Counted from the first letter of the stretch, positions 1 to 11,907 are shown. The stretch is 64,000 bases of DNA from Branchiostoma floridae (GCF_000003815.2 NC_049996.1:3362119-3426118); one strand, 5' to 3'. The notes: generated from the letters alone by a model not told the origin. Numbers and translations: made by a program.

Positions 1-400
1 ATGTGTATTTTGGGACAAAATAGGCTGCTAAGGTTACTCAAGTCACTTAACCATGTGTAATGTCTCCTCTGATTGGTTGATGAGTGTCCACAAAGAAGGG
101 CATTCATTGGTCAATTATGGGCTGATCAATATTTTCAAAACTTCAACAAAACTGTCAGAGCATTGATAAATCTTTAATTATATGGATGACATCAAAATTT
201 TTGACCATACTATAAATTACACAAAGCAGCTGCAATATGAGCAAATATAAGGCGTAACTTGCAAATAAATATCAGAAAACAGAATAGACAATTTGTATTA
301 GAATGTCTCTTTTGCTATTGTAGAATGTCCACAAATGTACATTGTACTAATTTTGCCATAGACTTCTAATTGTCAAGAATGAAGAATCTATTGTTCAGTA
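1..400. other. No gene recognised; AT-rich flank
   Basis: I see no exon-like open frame, RNA gene or recognisable repeat here. The stretch ends at the A-rich tail of the SINE that follows. Confidence 0.5.
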
Positions 401-790
401 TTTATTTATTTATTTATTTATTGACAATGATACAACTCATTACACGGATCTGCCTAGGCAGCTTTGGGCTGGTAGCGGCAGATCCACAGAGATACAGATG
501 AACATACATCATCGGTCGACGTGATCGCACATGTTCGCACATGTTTACACACGACAGGGTTATACCGCCCCTTACGGGGTGACATACCCTTTCATATGCA
601 CCAGGTCTCCCGTCCGGGTGAATGATGTAAATCACTGTGAGCCAAAGCTAGGTACTCATTTTCACCTGAGTACAGTGAGGAAAGCCGTGTAAAGTGCCTT
701 TCCCAAGGGCACAAGATCGGTAACATGGCAGGCGGATTCGAACCCGCAACCTCTCGGTCACGGGGCGAACACGGTCCCACTATATGCCAT
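401..790 (-). repeat. tRNA-derived SINE, apparently full length
   Basis: Read on the minus strand, the head near 790-710 carries a tRNA-like promoter: an A-box-like stretch (TGGCATATAGTGGGA) and a clear B box (GGTTCGAATCC). The body continues through the phrase CAGGTGAAAATGAGTACCTA shared with the element at 57021-57409. It ends in an (AAAT)n tail, seen on the plus strand as repeated TATT at 401-421. This is a SINE and not a functional tRNA, because no cloverleaf with paired acceptor and anticodon stems can be drawn. Confidence 0.8.
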
Positions 791-1250
791 ACTCTTTGTG
801 TTTTGTCATTTGGTCAACCTTTCTAACCACTAACTTTTCAAAATGAAGGCAGCTTTTTTTGGCCAAACTTTTTTTCTTTGCACGCTCGCATCAGTTTTTG
901 AGTTCCCAGAGGATGTCATCCATATAATCAAATCTACATGGCCTAACACAACATTACAAGGGCAAGTAGACATGATCAACTTGATCAAAGTACCTTTACC
1001 TTAATTTTACGATCAAATTGGACAGGTAACAAGATGAGCACCTGCTTAAGATGACCTTAAAGATAACCTTACCTGCGTGGCCTCAGGGTATAGTGCTTAA
1101 TTCTCCTTTGAAGTTGGTGTTATCTTACAGCTAGTTACACTGATCTGATCACACAGGCAAAAGGGTATGGAGTCATTTCCTTAAGTACCACATTAAATTA
1201 AGTAAATACAGATAGAAAGAACGGCAAAAAATGCAACTTCATGTTCGTGA
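791..1250. other. Intergenic, no gene seen; contains a repeat fragment
   Basis: No supported coding sequence. Positions 895-945 (GAGGATGTCATCCATATAAT and following) match a motif that recurs near 2655, 17720, 18170, 42365 and 43110, so this is part of a dispersed repeat family. Confidence 0.5.
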
Positions 1251-1460
1251 AACGTAGACCCAGAGATCCTGGGTTTGAATCCCCTTACATACAACTGACG
1301 TTGTGCCTTTGGGAAATTCAGTTAACACAAATTTCCTCGCTTCACTCAGGTTAAAATGAGTACCTATAGCTTTGGTTAGGGCTGTCCCTTGAATAGGATT
1401 TTAAATGGTGGTCCCGTGTCTGAGGAGGGCCAAAAACACCCCTGCAGTTCCAGAGCAAGC
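1251..1460 (+). repeat. SINE fragment, plus orientation
   Basis: A degraded B box (GGGTTTGAATCC) is followed by the SINE body words seen at 57080-57200 (TTGTGCC..TTGGGAAA, ACTCAGGTTAAAATGAGTACC, GGGCTGTCCCT). The 3' part is lost. It is an older member of the family at 401-790 and 57021-57409. Confidence 0.7.
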
Positions 1461-1704
1461 TGCTAGGGTGCCAAACCATACACCACTTCTTCAGTACATC
1501 ACAAGCTATCTGCCACCAAAAATAGCATATCCAGGCCAAACAAAAAACAAAAAAATGGAAGTTCTGCTGCAGTACCAATGAGACATACTAGGGGGCCCCA
1601 AATCGACCTTGACCTTCGTCTTCCCAATACCTACCTACATACCAAATGTATCATTGTTTTACATCATGAAGTTCTTGAGTTACGTTGACTACAAAAATCT
1701 GGAA

Positions 1705-1904
1705 ACACAAACACACACAACATACACACACACATACACACAAACAAACAAACACACACACACATACAGACACACACACACACATATACATACACAGACA
1801 CACACACACACAGAGACACACATACACACACACACACACATGTACATACACAGACACACACACACATACACACACACACAGACACACACAAACACACACA
1901 CACA
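1705..1904. repeat. Imperfect (CA)n microsatellite
   Basis: Nearly pure CA dinucleotides interrupted by CATA, CAGA and CAAA. The 130 bp upstream resemble the sequence before the CA tract at 38760, so the CA run may be the variable tail of a dispersed repeat. Confidence 0.95.
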
Positions 1905-2306
1905 GGCTGCTTTGTGTTAAGGCCAGGTTGGAAACAGTCTAGCATCCAGGCTAGCTACTATTCAGTGCACCAACACAAGAAAGGGGACCGTCCCCCATGC
2001 TCACAATGTGGAGAGATAATTATAGTCATTATCTGTGGATGTTTGAGATTACAGGGAGCCAACACTGGAACAGGAAAACACTGGACAATGCACCAAGGAT
2101 AAGGAGGGGATCAAAGCATGCTGAAAATGTCATTCTACTGAAAATGTCTTAGGCCACTCAATAGCCTACAAGGCTGGAAAAACTAGTTTTATAACAAGTG
2201 TGCAAACCAATACATTGTGAAAACCAAAATGAAAAGATCTTATGTGAGTAAGGGTTTCTTGTTTCTTGTAAAACCGTCTATCATGTTCATTACAACTTGA
2301 AATGGG

Positions 2307-2406
2307 NNNNNNNNNNNNNNNNNNNNNNNNNNNNNNNNNNNNNNNNNNNNNNNNNNNNNNNNNNNNNNNNNNNNNNNNNNNNNNNNNNNNNNNNNNNNNN
2401 NNNNNN
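2307..2406. other. Assembly gap (100 N)
   Basis: Exactly 100 N characters, a conventional placeholder for a gap of unknown size. Confidence 0.99.
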
Positions 2407-3348
2407 AGTTGGATTTTTGGTAAATGTGGCACCAAGGTGAAAGCCATGAGTGTTGCCAACTCAGTTTAGTGATATCACACTAGTATCACGTGTACTACAC
2501 CAGCGCACTTCTTGAAAACAGGAATGAATTACTTGTTGGCTGTGTACCAATGTTCTGTCACTTCAATTTTTGTGATAACATTTCTGGTATCTATTTCGAA
2601 AAGAGACAACCATCTTGCTTTTTTTACGCATCTTGTTTTTTCTCATTATTTTTAGTCTGTAGAGGATGTCATCCATAAAATTTACTTGCTGTGGCCTAAA
2701 AAGTGTTTTGAGGTCTTATTAAACTCTTAAGATTTACCTTTAGAAACTTGTCCTTCTTACATGTACAGAAGCAGCCAGCTGGATAACCTATTCAGACAAC
2801 CTGTGATTATCACACCGAGACTATGTAGCTCAAACAAGCATACGTCACCTTGCTTAGTGACAACATTACATCTTACTCTTGAAAGCCTTTCTTTGCTACT
2901 TTTGGGCTACATTGTACATTTGTTTGGATCAAACCAAGTCCAATACTGTACAAAGAAGGCTCTATATGTACTCCTGGACCAACATTTGAAACGAGTTCCA
3001 AAGAAATAAGTCAGTTGGGGACCCAAATCTACACCACTTACTCTCTGCACCAAGAACTACATGTACAACCTATATAACGGTAGTTCAGCTTGATCCGCAG
3101 GGTTACCTATATCCGTTGTATTCAGAAACGCAGCATTAAAATGATTAAGGCGTATCAAGTCAACGGACAATGGTTTAAAATTTCACTATTTTCAAAATAA
3201 AGCGCAGTTTGAAACTGTCCAATATCTCTAAATACCGTTACTAGCGGTATATGTCACTCGAAGAGCGTTCAAATGATTATATGGACTCCCATGCATGTGA
3301 TAACAGTAGAACCCCATGTGATAGCCCAAGTTATCACACTGTCCAGAA
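2407..3348. other. No gene recognised
   Basis: Only short unsupported open frames. Around 2655-2700 is another copy of the dispersed motif GAGGATGTCATCCATAAAAT. Confidence 0.5.
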
Positions 3349-3546
3349 CACCATACCGAACGTTATCACAGCCCATATATTACCTGAATAAACTTGTAAA
3401 GGTATGTCCTAAAACGACACCATACCGAACGTTATCACAGCCCATATATTACCTAAATAAACTTATAAAGGTATGTCCTAAAACAACATCATATCAAATG
3501 TTATCACGGCCCATACATTACCTGAATAAAGGTATGTCAAAAAACA
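3349..3546. repeat. 69-bp tandem repeat, about three units
   Basis: Units begin at 3349, 3418 and 3487 with CACCATACCGAACGTTATCA or a variant. The third is shortened by about 9 bp. The 69-bp period is a multiple of three, so an open frame runs through it. There is no splice or start context and no known domain, so I treat it as a minisatellite. Confidence 0.85.
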
Positions 3547-3818
3547 ACTCTTAAATTGAATCTTCTAAAAACAAACTGTCAAGTACTATTGAATCTTACA
3601 ATAGCACTGTACACTGAAAAATGATCTGTCTATATGCACAATTAATTAACACGTCTGACTCATGACATTTGTTTCTTTGCTCAGGTAAGTGAAAACCAAC
3701 AGGTGTGATATCATACCTGTTCCCATTGTTACAGGTGAACTCAACACACCCGTTTGAACAAATATGGTCACTTCCTGTCTATAGTCAGACAAGTCACAAG
3801 TTCAAATGTAATCTTATA

Positions 3819-4014
3819 CATGTAAATGCATTCAAGTTCGCGGGGATTTAATTTTGTGGTAGTGGGAAAATGGAGTATTCGGGGTGGTTTTAATTTCGCG
3901 GTATCACCATACACTATAATGGAAAAAATGTTTGCGGTGGTTTTAAGTTCACATTAATGTAGTCGCGAAAACCGTGAACATAAAACCACCGTGAACATTT
4001 CTGCATTTACAGTA
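3819..4014. mobile_element. Foldback MITE, TGTAAATGC..GCATTTACA family
   Basis: The left end (TGTAAATGCATTCAAGTTCG) is the inverted complement of the right end (GAACATTTCTGCATTTACA). The interior is rich in TTCGCGG/CCGCGAA repeats in both orientations. No coding capacity. A better preserved member is at 62366-62584. Confidence 0.8.
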
Positions 4015-4640
4015 TAATACAGTACAAAACATTAAAATTGATAAACGCCCCCCCCCCCCCCTTTAAGCTTACAAATGGTACGGTCCTAGTAAGGCATGCA
4101 TATGAAGCCTGATTGTTTGAGGTGATATTATGTACAATCAAATGTTATTAGGAGGAATGATCGTAAAATTTTCTGAATCTCAAGTTTTTCAGACACATAT
4201 GGCATCCAGGAAATGTGCCAGTCGTTCCTCCTAACATCTGCTTGGAGATGTGGCCTTGTATGTCTGGCAGCCATCTGTGGAGTTCTAAAAATACTGCAAA
4301 ATTTTATACGTTTGCAGCACTCAAATTTTTCTTCAACTTAAAATTTAAGAGTTTCCGGTTGAAACATCTGGTTGTGACAAAGGGACAACAAATCGTATGG
4401 TTCTCGGTGTCATGCATTTTGAGGTCAAAGGTCATTGGTAGAAACCATGAACTTAAAATACTGCCGATATTAAAGGTTTTACAGTATTTGAGGGATCAGA
4501 CAGGAAGTGGAGAAGGCAGCACTAGTGTGAATAAATAAGCCCAACACAGGAAACAGACTGGAAGGATAAGAATATACAGGATAGGATAAGACTTAATTCA
4601 ATTAACTTGTCTGGCTTCTAATTGGCTGATTGAATAATGT
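4015..4640. other. No gene recognised; poly-C tract
   Basis: Includes a homopolymeric C run near 4047-4060. No exon or repeat family that I can name. Confidence 0.45.
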
Positions 4641-4649
4641 GGTATTCAG

Positions 4650-5060
4650 TTAGCCACAGGCAATCATTTTATCCATCAGCTTGGTATGATTTATCCTATC
4701 GAAAGCCTTACTAAAATCAGTTAGTAAGATTGTTTGAACACTCCTCTAGGGGTTTCGGCACCAAGAAGTATATTGTTAATCAAGGTGGTGAGATAATGGA
4801 TCGTAGACATACCTTTCCTGTTACCAAACTGGTTTGTATCCACCACTTTGGCAACATCCTGGAGTATCCACTGGGTGATATAGGATTCAAATGAAAATTG
4901 AAGTTAAATTGGTCTCAAAGTTTCAATAGTGGCTAGTGTCTTTTAGGATTCACAGGTGTTATAGTCGCTTGTTTCCATTGATTGGGAACGCATCTTTCTT
5001 CTAAAGATGAATTAAAGATGTGGGCTAACAGTTCTTTTTGTTTCTTAGGGTAGTAGACAA
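4650..5060 (-). mobile_element. Non-LTR retrotransposon reverse-transcriptase fragment
   Basis: Translated on the minus strand in shifting frames it gives successive RT blocks: ELLAHIFNSSLEERCVPNQW near 5050-4990, then FGNRKGMSTIHYLTTLINN near 4850-4780, then LTDFSKAFDRINHTKLMDK near 4730-4675. These correspond to the fingers region, the GxRxGxST-like block and the first catalytic aspartate block (FSKAFD) of LINE reverse transcriptases. The YADD box is missing and the frame is broken, so this is a dead 5'-truncated or internal LINE fragment. Confidence 0.8.
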
Positions 5061-5890
5061 GTACACAGAATTTACAATCTTTTTATTCATTTATCAAATT
5101 CTCAGACTGCTCAACAGAATGTAATTCATTCAGTCTTGCAGTGACAAATACTAGTAGAAGACTGAATTTTGTTCAGTACTGTGCGGGGGGGGGGGGCATT
5201 GGGAATGATCCAAAAGACATGGGAAATCTCAAAATCAATTGGTCAAAAAAAATACATTCTTGCTCTTTTAGAAACAGTCAGCAACATGTGAATGTTCCCT
5301 TAATGACATGAGAGGAATGCAACTTTCCCTACTATGTTTGACTAACCTTAATGCAGGGAAATGAAAGTAAATGATGCATGTCTCAGGGTTAAAGAAATTA
5401 AAAGTCTGAATCTCTGAAAGTCGGTTTTGAATTATAACAAAACAATGCTGGTGGTCAAGTTTCTACCTGCATGGGTATAAAACTCAGACTAAAGTAATGA
5501 ACTTTGGAAAACGGGTTTATCTGATGAAACTCATTGACCAAAGTCCACATTCAAAACACAATAACAAGTTGCGTCATGGAAAATTTTCTGACTCATTTTA
5601 ATTGACTGCATCTCAGAGCTTGTCTGCTTCGCACCCTACTCCTGTCGAGTCTACATCTACAGCCTTTTGCAGCACCAGTTATAACTGTTACAGGTAACAA
5701 AGTTTCTGTTTCAATCTCAGCATTTACTAGAAATAATTTAGGGGAACATGTGTGACAATATGGCAAGAAGCTGTGGGGGGTAAAACAATGGAAATAGAAT
5801 GGCAGGATATGTATACTTGTAGCTACTTGTTTCAGTTGCAAATTTTACAAGATGGAAATGAGCCTCGACTAGGGAAAAATGTTAACAGGG
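5061..5890. other. No gene recognised; poly-G tract
   Basis: A G homopolymer lies near 5186-5197. No convincing exon. Confidence 0.45.
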
Positions 5891-5893
5891 TTT

Positions 5894-6157
5894 GAAACAG
5901 GGTTGTAACCAGCACCCGTCCTTCCGTAATTTGAACTTGAAGGAATTTTGCAGCTGGGGACGGGAAAAAACAGATCAACAGCTTAGTCTACCAGCAAAAT
6001 TTACACCTCAAAATGCAGGAAATAGTGTTTCAGAGGGTCTAGATTTCAAATTTTCTAGGGGAGCGTGGCCCAGGACCCCCTAGGAACGATAGGTCTTGAT
6101 AGCATTCAAAATCGAGGGGACGGAAAATGATCTCAGGCTGGCTACAACCCTGGTTTG
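5894..6157. mobile_element. MITE-like inverted-repeat element
   Basis: The left end AACAGGGTTGTAACCAGC is the imperfect inverted complement of the right end GCTGGCTACAACCCTGGTT. The interior (phrases GGGGACGGGAAAAAA, CAGAGGGTCTAGATTTCA, CCCCCTAGGAA) has relatives at 11930-12110, 13915-14150 and 15185-15260. No coding capacity. Confidence 0.65.
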
Positions 6158-6740
6158 AAATATCCACCTGCAGCCAGTTATTTCAAGAAACTCTTGTTAC
6201 ATTATCAAACAAGATATGAACAAATAATGTTGCCAGTTTTCAAGGTTGAATAATACATGCTCAGTGCCATATGATCTGTATTTGACATGGTTTTGTGAAA
6301 CAATCTATGGAGACTTCAAGTCTCAAATTTGTATATTATATTGCCTAGATATAGATTTTATGACTGGATGATTTAGGAGAGAAACATATTGAGTTTAATG
6401 GTTTTAAAACAAAAGGACTTGAATGAGGATATGCTAGTGTCACATACACTTATCTGATCAAATGGCTAAAGTCCACGTTTTAAGTATCAATGTCTAGATT
6501 TTTAGAAATAAAAATGTAACAACCGGGCATCATAAAAGCAGAGGACAGGGAGGAAAACTTGAATATGACTGTATTGACTTCATAAACCTGAGGGCACCAA
6601 GCTAAGGCACAAACCTGGTCCTCTGGCTTTGTTTAAATTCATAATATGTTTTTTCCACTTGAGCATATTTTTTTTTATATTTAAAAACTCTAAGAACACA
6701 CTATCCGTGGTTAGATGGTTAGAAGTTAGATTATACTGCT
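6158..6740. other. No gene recognised
   Basis: AT-rich sequence without exon-like frames or identified repeats. Confidence 0.45.
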
Positions 6741-6744
6741 GCTG

Positions 6745-6905
6745 GGATCCCTGACGCAGGGGTAGGCAGCAGTCGGCCAGTCTTCACACCGTGCTTCCAT
6801 GCGGCTCTGTCCAGTGGGTCGACCCGTTAGACCACACACCTTCATATCCCTCCTAACACACTCCCTCCAGGTTTTTCTTGGTCTACCACGACCTCTGTTG
6901 CCAGA
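6745..6905 (-). mobile_element. LINE C-terminal fragment
   Basis: The minus strand reads GRPRKTWRECVRRDMKVCGL, the conserved C-terminal region of many animal non-LTR retrotransposon polyproteins (GRPrkTW..cv..Dm). It is interrupted by a stop, has no other domain and is decayed. Confidence 0.7.
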
Positions 6906-7110
6906 CAGTTTCAGTTTGGTGATCTGAGCATTAAATTGGTATGGCCTTACTTGATTGATAGAAATGAGCCAGATCTGAACTCATTTGACGATTATTGCAC
7001 AAACATTAATATTTAAGAATTAGACACGGTCTATTTTGGGACAAAATATAAAACAAGAACTTCAAGACAATTTACAAAATGAAACTTTTTGTTACTCATA
7101 GATCAAAGTC

Positions 7111-7229
7111 ATGAGTACAGCAACAGAGGCAACTGATGTTCCCAAATCCAGAGCTAAGGCAGCTAGCCTGTCTGCACAGCAGAGTGCCACTGTCCAGTCT
7201 ACATGTCCTAAACAGCCTGCAGGGAAAAG
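7111..7229 (+). CDS. XKR gene, first coding exon
   Basis: Encodes MSTATEATDVPKSRAKAASL and on to residue 39 plus two bases. It starts after an in-frame TAG at 7099-7101 and ends at a consensus donor (AAAAG|gtatttt). The phase matches the acceptor at 10438/10439 exactly, which is the main support. The 5' part of the transcript, including any non-coding exon, is not identified. The sequence tcatag just upstream could be an acceptor. Confidence 0.75.
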
Positions 7230-10200
7230 GTATTTTATTTTAGTTCCATCATGTATAGTCTACCCTGGGGGCCATCCAGAATCAGGCAGCTAGGACAGTT
7301 TATTAGTTGGCCCAAGACAGTCAGGCCCGCCATATCCTATTAGCACCCTGGGGAGTTTAAGGCACGATCTACACACAGTTTTTCCCGATATCGGCGAGCC
7401 TACAACCTCTCGCCGACAGCTTTTTTTCATCGTCTAGATGAAACTGCAATATCGCCATTACGATGTCTGAAAAATTTCTCCCAAAAGGTCCGGACCATTC
7501 GTACGGCCTGCCCGCCCTAACCCGGGAGCCTCAGCTCCCCCCCCTACTTTTGCCCCTCGCGGGGTCATTTGGGGGTACCCTATGCAGATGCAGACGATAG
7601 CTTAGCAGGGGTCCCCCAGCTTAGCAGGTTTCCCGACAGCTTCCGAGCGCGTGTAGATGCGTCCCGAATTTGGGAGGGTTCATTAGCATATAACCAGCAT
7701 ATAAAGCAATTTTCAAAATTGCGCGATGTGTTTATGACTGCAAGCGCCACGGTTGTCCCGCCCCCTGCGTTCCAGATCCCTCCCGACATCTCCACAGATA
7801 TCGGTAAAAACTGTGTCTAGATTGGGCCTAAGTCCGATTAGGTCCACCTGCCCTTATCCCAAAAGGGTAGCAATAACTCCTTCGGGCTTAAACTCCCCTG
7901 GAGCGCTAATGTGAGATCGGCGGCCTGACTGCCTTGGGTCCCCGAACAAAACTCGCTAGCTACCCGGTCCTGTCTGGCTCCCAGGATAGGTATAGTCTGG
8001 TGGCAGAGACTGTTTTAAAAGCGTGCAATTGCGGTCCATCCAAAGTTTTTTGCTTTTTCTATACCTTTGAGCCCCTACGACCACTGTGGTTATGGGCTGT
8101 GAGTGAGTGAGTAATACCTTTGAGGTGTGCTCTATAAAAATCTGGATGAAACCACTCTGTCATCCTTGGGCTGTGTCTGCAGGATATGCAAATTAAGGCA
8201 GCCAATCTTGTTTTCGTCAATATCTCAGTAACTACCTCACCTCACATACACATGGTATCAAATTCATTTTGGTGCCTATCCCCATGTTTTGAGGGGTAAA
8301 GATTCAGTTTAAGCCATTTCAGTAAAGATCACGCTGATATTCTGTGCTGAATAGGCATACAATATGCAAACTAGAAAGGCCGACATTTGCTTGGGTGCAA
8401 ATACAGCATATTTCAGCCATACCCATTCCCACGCAACATTGGACTGTTCCAAGTCACCCCTGCGCCAAAGTGCAATGTTTAAACTGTAAGTTATCCCCAA
8501 AAGAGAACTAATATTGTGAATTGATTCCAGGTCAAAACAGAGCTTGCCCAACATGAACCGGGCCCATATGGAAGAATATAATCTTCCACAGGAGCGCCTA
8601 TGCATAACTGATTGGCTTTTAGAATTGCGGCAGCTCCTATTTTTCCGAGAGTGAAAAAAAAACGCATCTTCCATTCAGAAGATTTTCATCATGAAATTAC
8701 ATGACGCCATTCAACAATTTCCACTTCGATAACTAGGTCTAAGTACCGTCATAATCTCCTTGTGATGTGGGTACATTTATTATTGCATTGAACTTTTTTT
8801 TAATCAAGTAGGGCATACGTTTTAATAATTGTCAAGCAGGTGCAGGTGTTGTGTAGTAGGAGTGTGTCGTTGTTGTTGTTTTTTTCAAGCTAAAAACTTC
8901 AATCTTCTTGTTTTGTATGAGCCATTACATAAACGGAGACGTCTCGAATTTTTACAAGAATTTTACCACCCTGTCGCTTCATTTCTTTTCTGAAAAATCC
9001 CAGGACCAACAAGTTAACTTGATTTGGCTTTATCTATATATTTCATTTTCCTTCGAATTCTTTGTTAAGTATATGCCCTGCATACCACTGTTAAATTGTT
9101 TTACTTTGTATGCAATCAGCCATCGGACGTAATCTTGTCTGAGTGTTGTAATTTCCTGCTCGTAGCGTGCAAGACCTGGAGGAGAGGAGTTTTTACCTTG
9201 TTCGGGGGTTTCTTTTCGGAGGTCAGTGGTGATACTCTGGTACTAAGAGTGTTTTATTGGGCTCAAACTCTGGCAGTTTAAAGTTACTTACAATTTGAAT
9301 GTACAAAGTTTACGTCAAAAAAGAACAACAACAACACTAACGTTAGAAGTACCTACATTTGTTTGGGAAAAAATACATGCATTCTCGCCACTGTCAAACT
9401 TACGTATCAAAACTAAACGCAAACTGTCCAATTTTCCCGCGTTTTCTGCCAAGTAACATTTTCTCGATTGTCTCAACTAACCCCCAAAGTCAAATCTGCC
9501 AAAAATGATTGATAGTGCCATGCGGGATGTTGGTAAATTCATCGACACAGACTTGTATTCTGACGTTCAATGCACGCGTACCGTCCGCTACCGCTCAAAT
9601 GACCCTGTCGTCTGAACTCCAAATCCTCGCAAACTACAATTTTAAACCGGGCACAGGGTAACATATGGCCACTGTAAGGCTGTAATATGCATCTGTTTGT
9701 GTATAAACGGGATTGCAAGGCCCCGCTTATGAATATTAACTAGCATTCACCTTTCTCGTCGCTGATTGGCTGGCGTCCAAAAAGTAATTAACTCTCGCTC
9801 TCCCCAGACCGCTGGCACCTGGCACCTGTGGGCTCTGGGGTCACGGGAGTTCACGGGAGAAGGCCGAAAGAAAACCAATTTCCCCTCAGAAAAGTGCAGA
9901 AATTAATAATTTGAAATTGTTTCATGCCAAAAATTTTACTTGGATCATTTTACCAACTATCTAATCCCTATCTACACCAAATTTAAGGTCATTCCATTGT
10001 AATTCAATGGTACAGGGGGTCAAAATATACCGTTGTGGTCAAAACGTGACCTTTAAACTTCAATAAAATCATTTTAGAGGCAGATATGAAAAAACTGAGA
10101 AAAAATCACCCCGGTATTGACCCACTCTACTCTTGTGCCAAATTTCAGGTCATTCGGTCCCGGAACGACGGAGATGATTCGATTTGAAGATTTGACAGGA

Positions 10201-11597
10201 GAAAGAAAGAAACATTACGAATACAATATATTTCACCATACCATATATGGTATGGCTGAAATATAATTAGGGCGGTCATTAAGGAAAATCTTGTTTTCAT
10301 CAGTATCTCAGTAACTACACATTGTCTACTATAGGGTTATCCAAAAAAAATGGGGTTTGGCAACCGAACTTGTACTTACATTTTTGGCTATGGTGCAATT
10401 TAAATGTAAAATCTTCCTTTGCTGTCTTTGTCTCACAGGTTACAGGGAAGGACCATGGAAACATCTTTCTGGGAGTCTAAGCATGGGAAGATCCTGTGGC
10501 TTGTGGTATTACCACTGGGCCTGTATATTATTGACATTTCCACTGACATAGGGCTGGCATTTCAGTTTTACAACAGCGGGCAAATGGTTTGGTTTGGTTG
10601 GATGATGGGATTTATTGTTGTGCCATCAGCCATCATCAACATCACCTTAACAGAAGAAGCATTCAAGCATCATGACGGAGAAAACAGACTAAGTAAGAAC
10701 TTTAAGTACCTGCTTAACTACCTACGTTTGGGTGTGTTCGTGCAGTATTACAACCTCTACCGTCGGCTACAGAGAGGCGAAAGCGTGGAAGACATTGTGA
10801 AAAAAGACCTTCCGCTGACACACCTGTTGGAAGCAGTCTTCTCAAACATGCCACAGTTGTATCTTCAATGGTACATTATATTGAACACAACTGAACAGAT
10901 CAGCGCACTACAGGTTGCCACCATGGTGATATCATATGTGGCAGCAGTCAAAGCTCATTCTATGTACATATACATGTACTTTAGGAAACATAGGCCATTA
11001 GATATTAGAAGTATTTTTCTTTGTATTTGTATAGCTAGCTTGGAAGTATATGCCCGTGGTCTGGCAATGGCCACATTCCTAAAACATTTCAAACCAAGGT
11101 GGATTTTCATTCCCATTGGAATACACTGGCTAGTATTTACAGGTACTTACATGTGTATACATGCAAGAAAGGGTGCAAGCTGTGAATATCAAAGTGACAG
11201 TACTACTAGTGAAGATATATCCTATAAGAGAATAATTCAAGGCCTTGTGCATTTGCTTTTGTACACATTTCTGGGCACAACGTTTGGTGCACCCCACCTG
11301 AAAATGATTTTCCTGAACTTTTTTGTGACTATGTTAGACCACTTTAGCTCTATGTTTGTAAATGCAGTAACAGCTACCCCATCAGTAGTGCCTTTCGTCA
11401 AGTTGGCAATTGCATCTTTGTTTGGTATTTGCGCAGCTGCACGTTTGTCAGTAGGTAGTTACAATGCTACAAGTAAACATCTGTATCACAACAACAATCA
11501 TGATGAACCTACTAGTAGGCCAAGCTTGATTGAAGATGATAATCCTATAAAAGAGGCTGACTGCACTGCACAGACCACCCCTGTTCAATGGGTTTAA
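7111..11597 (+). CDS. XK-related (XKR) family membrane protein, two coding exons
   Basis: The XK/XKR family comprises multi-pass plasma-membrane proteins that include caspase-activated phospholipid scramblases (XKR4, XKR8, XKR9) and the amino-acid-transport partner XK. Exon 1 (7111-7229) and exon 2 (10439-11597) join in frame: donor AAAAG|gtattt leaves phase 2, and acceptor tctcacag|G completes an Arg codon. The product is 425 residues, a usual XKR length (XKR8 is near 395). The first ATG at 7111 follows an in-frame TAG at 7099. Residues 1-50 are polar and presumably cytosolic. From about residue 58 come alternating hydrophobic segments: ILWLVVLPLGLYIIDISTDI with the conserved early Asp residues of TM1, then the cytosolic YLRLGVFVQYY..R region, then LEAVFSNMPQLYLQWYI, the best family signature. 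The polar tail has no clear caspase tetrapeptide site, so scramblase activity is inference. It is the only plus-strand gene found. Confidence 0.85.
7252..8003. mobile_element. Nested foldback elements in the XKR intron
   Basis: The outer arms 7252-7355 and about 7888-8003 are inverted copies (left AGACAGTCAGGCCCGCC, right GGCGGCCTGACTGCCTTGGG; left CACCCTGGGGAGTTTAA, right TTAAACTCCCCTGGAG). Inside them a second inverted pair bounds about 7358-7832: CTACACACAGTTTTTCCCGA on the left and TCGGTAAAAACTGTGTCTAG on the right. This looks like one MITE inserted into another. No protein domain was seen. Confidence 0.7.
8150..8700. repeat. Dispersed repeat related to the insert at 32.3-33.45 kb
   Basis: Phrases such as CTAGAAAGGCCGACATTTGC and TGCAAATACAGCATAT appear here as the inverted complement of 33400-33440. 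The lead-in AATCTTGTTTTCGTCAATAT recurs at 10285. Non-coding repeat. Confidence 0.6.
8701..9880. other. XKR intron, no exon recognised
   Basis: No open frame with splice sites or domain content. The part at 9400-9880 is more CpG-rich than its surroundings. It could hold an alternative XKR promoter, but there is no further sign of one. Confidence 0.4.
9881..10340. repeat. Dispersed repeat fragment
   Basis: Contains CAAATTTCAGGTCATTCGGT and a GATTTGACAGGAGAAAGAAA stretch that is the inverted match of 32410-32440 (TCTCCTGTCAAATCTTC). The end ATGGCTGAAATATA matches the family at 8400. Non-coding. Confidence 0.6.
10439..11597 (+). CDS. XKR gene, main coding exon (all transmembrane segments)
   Basis: The acceptor tttgtctcacag|G at 10437-10438 opens the exon and TAA at 11595-11597 closes the frame. 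It encodes every membrane segment and the polar C-terminal tail. An internal ATG at 10455 in good Kozak context (accATGg) could start a 380-residue isoform from a shorter transcript. The 7111 exon makes the longer 425-residue form more likely. Confidence 0.85.
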
Positions 11598-11907
11598 CGT
11601 GACAAAAATCTGAGTCTCACATTCCACAAAGAATATAACATTTGCCAAAATTCCTGATTACTGCCATATGCATGGTTTAACATCATTTATGAATATCAAA
11701 AGGATGAACTAGCATTTGTTAGGTTGAGAATATTAAGTTAAGAGAAGACTGTTAAGGCTTTTACATGTACCTGTTAAGTAAAAGTTAAGATTGAATCTGT
11801 TACTTAGCTTCTTCTTTTACTTAGCTGATAGGTGAGAACATGATTATGCATTCTTATCAATGTGGAAGACATTTTATAGGGATATACTAAATCTTTGTTT
11901 TTGTGGC

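Noticed and set aside
592-780. Possible tRNA gene (GGTTCGAATCC B box) and short open frame
   Set aside because: The B box belongs to a SINE head. No acceptor stem or anticodon arm can be paired, and the same frame appears in the SINE at 57031.
1609-1942. Overlapping open frames of 70-103 codons on both strands
   Set aside because: They are translations of a (CA)n microsatellite (His-Thr or Cys-Val repeats).
11448-11648. Caspase site in the XKR tail (EAD or EDD words)
   Set aside because: No match to a clear DxxD-type motif; too weak to claim.
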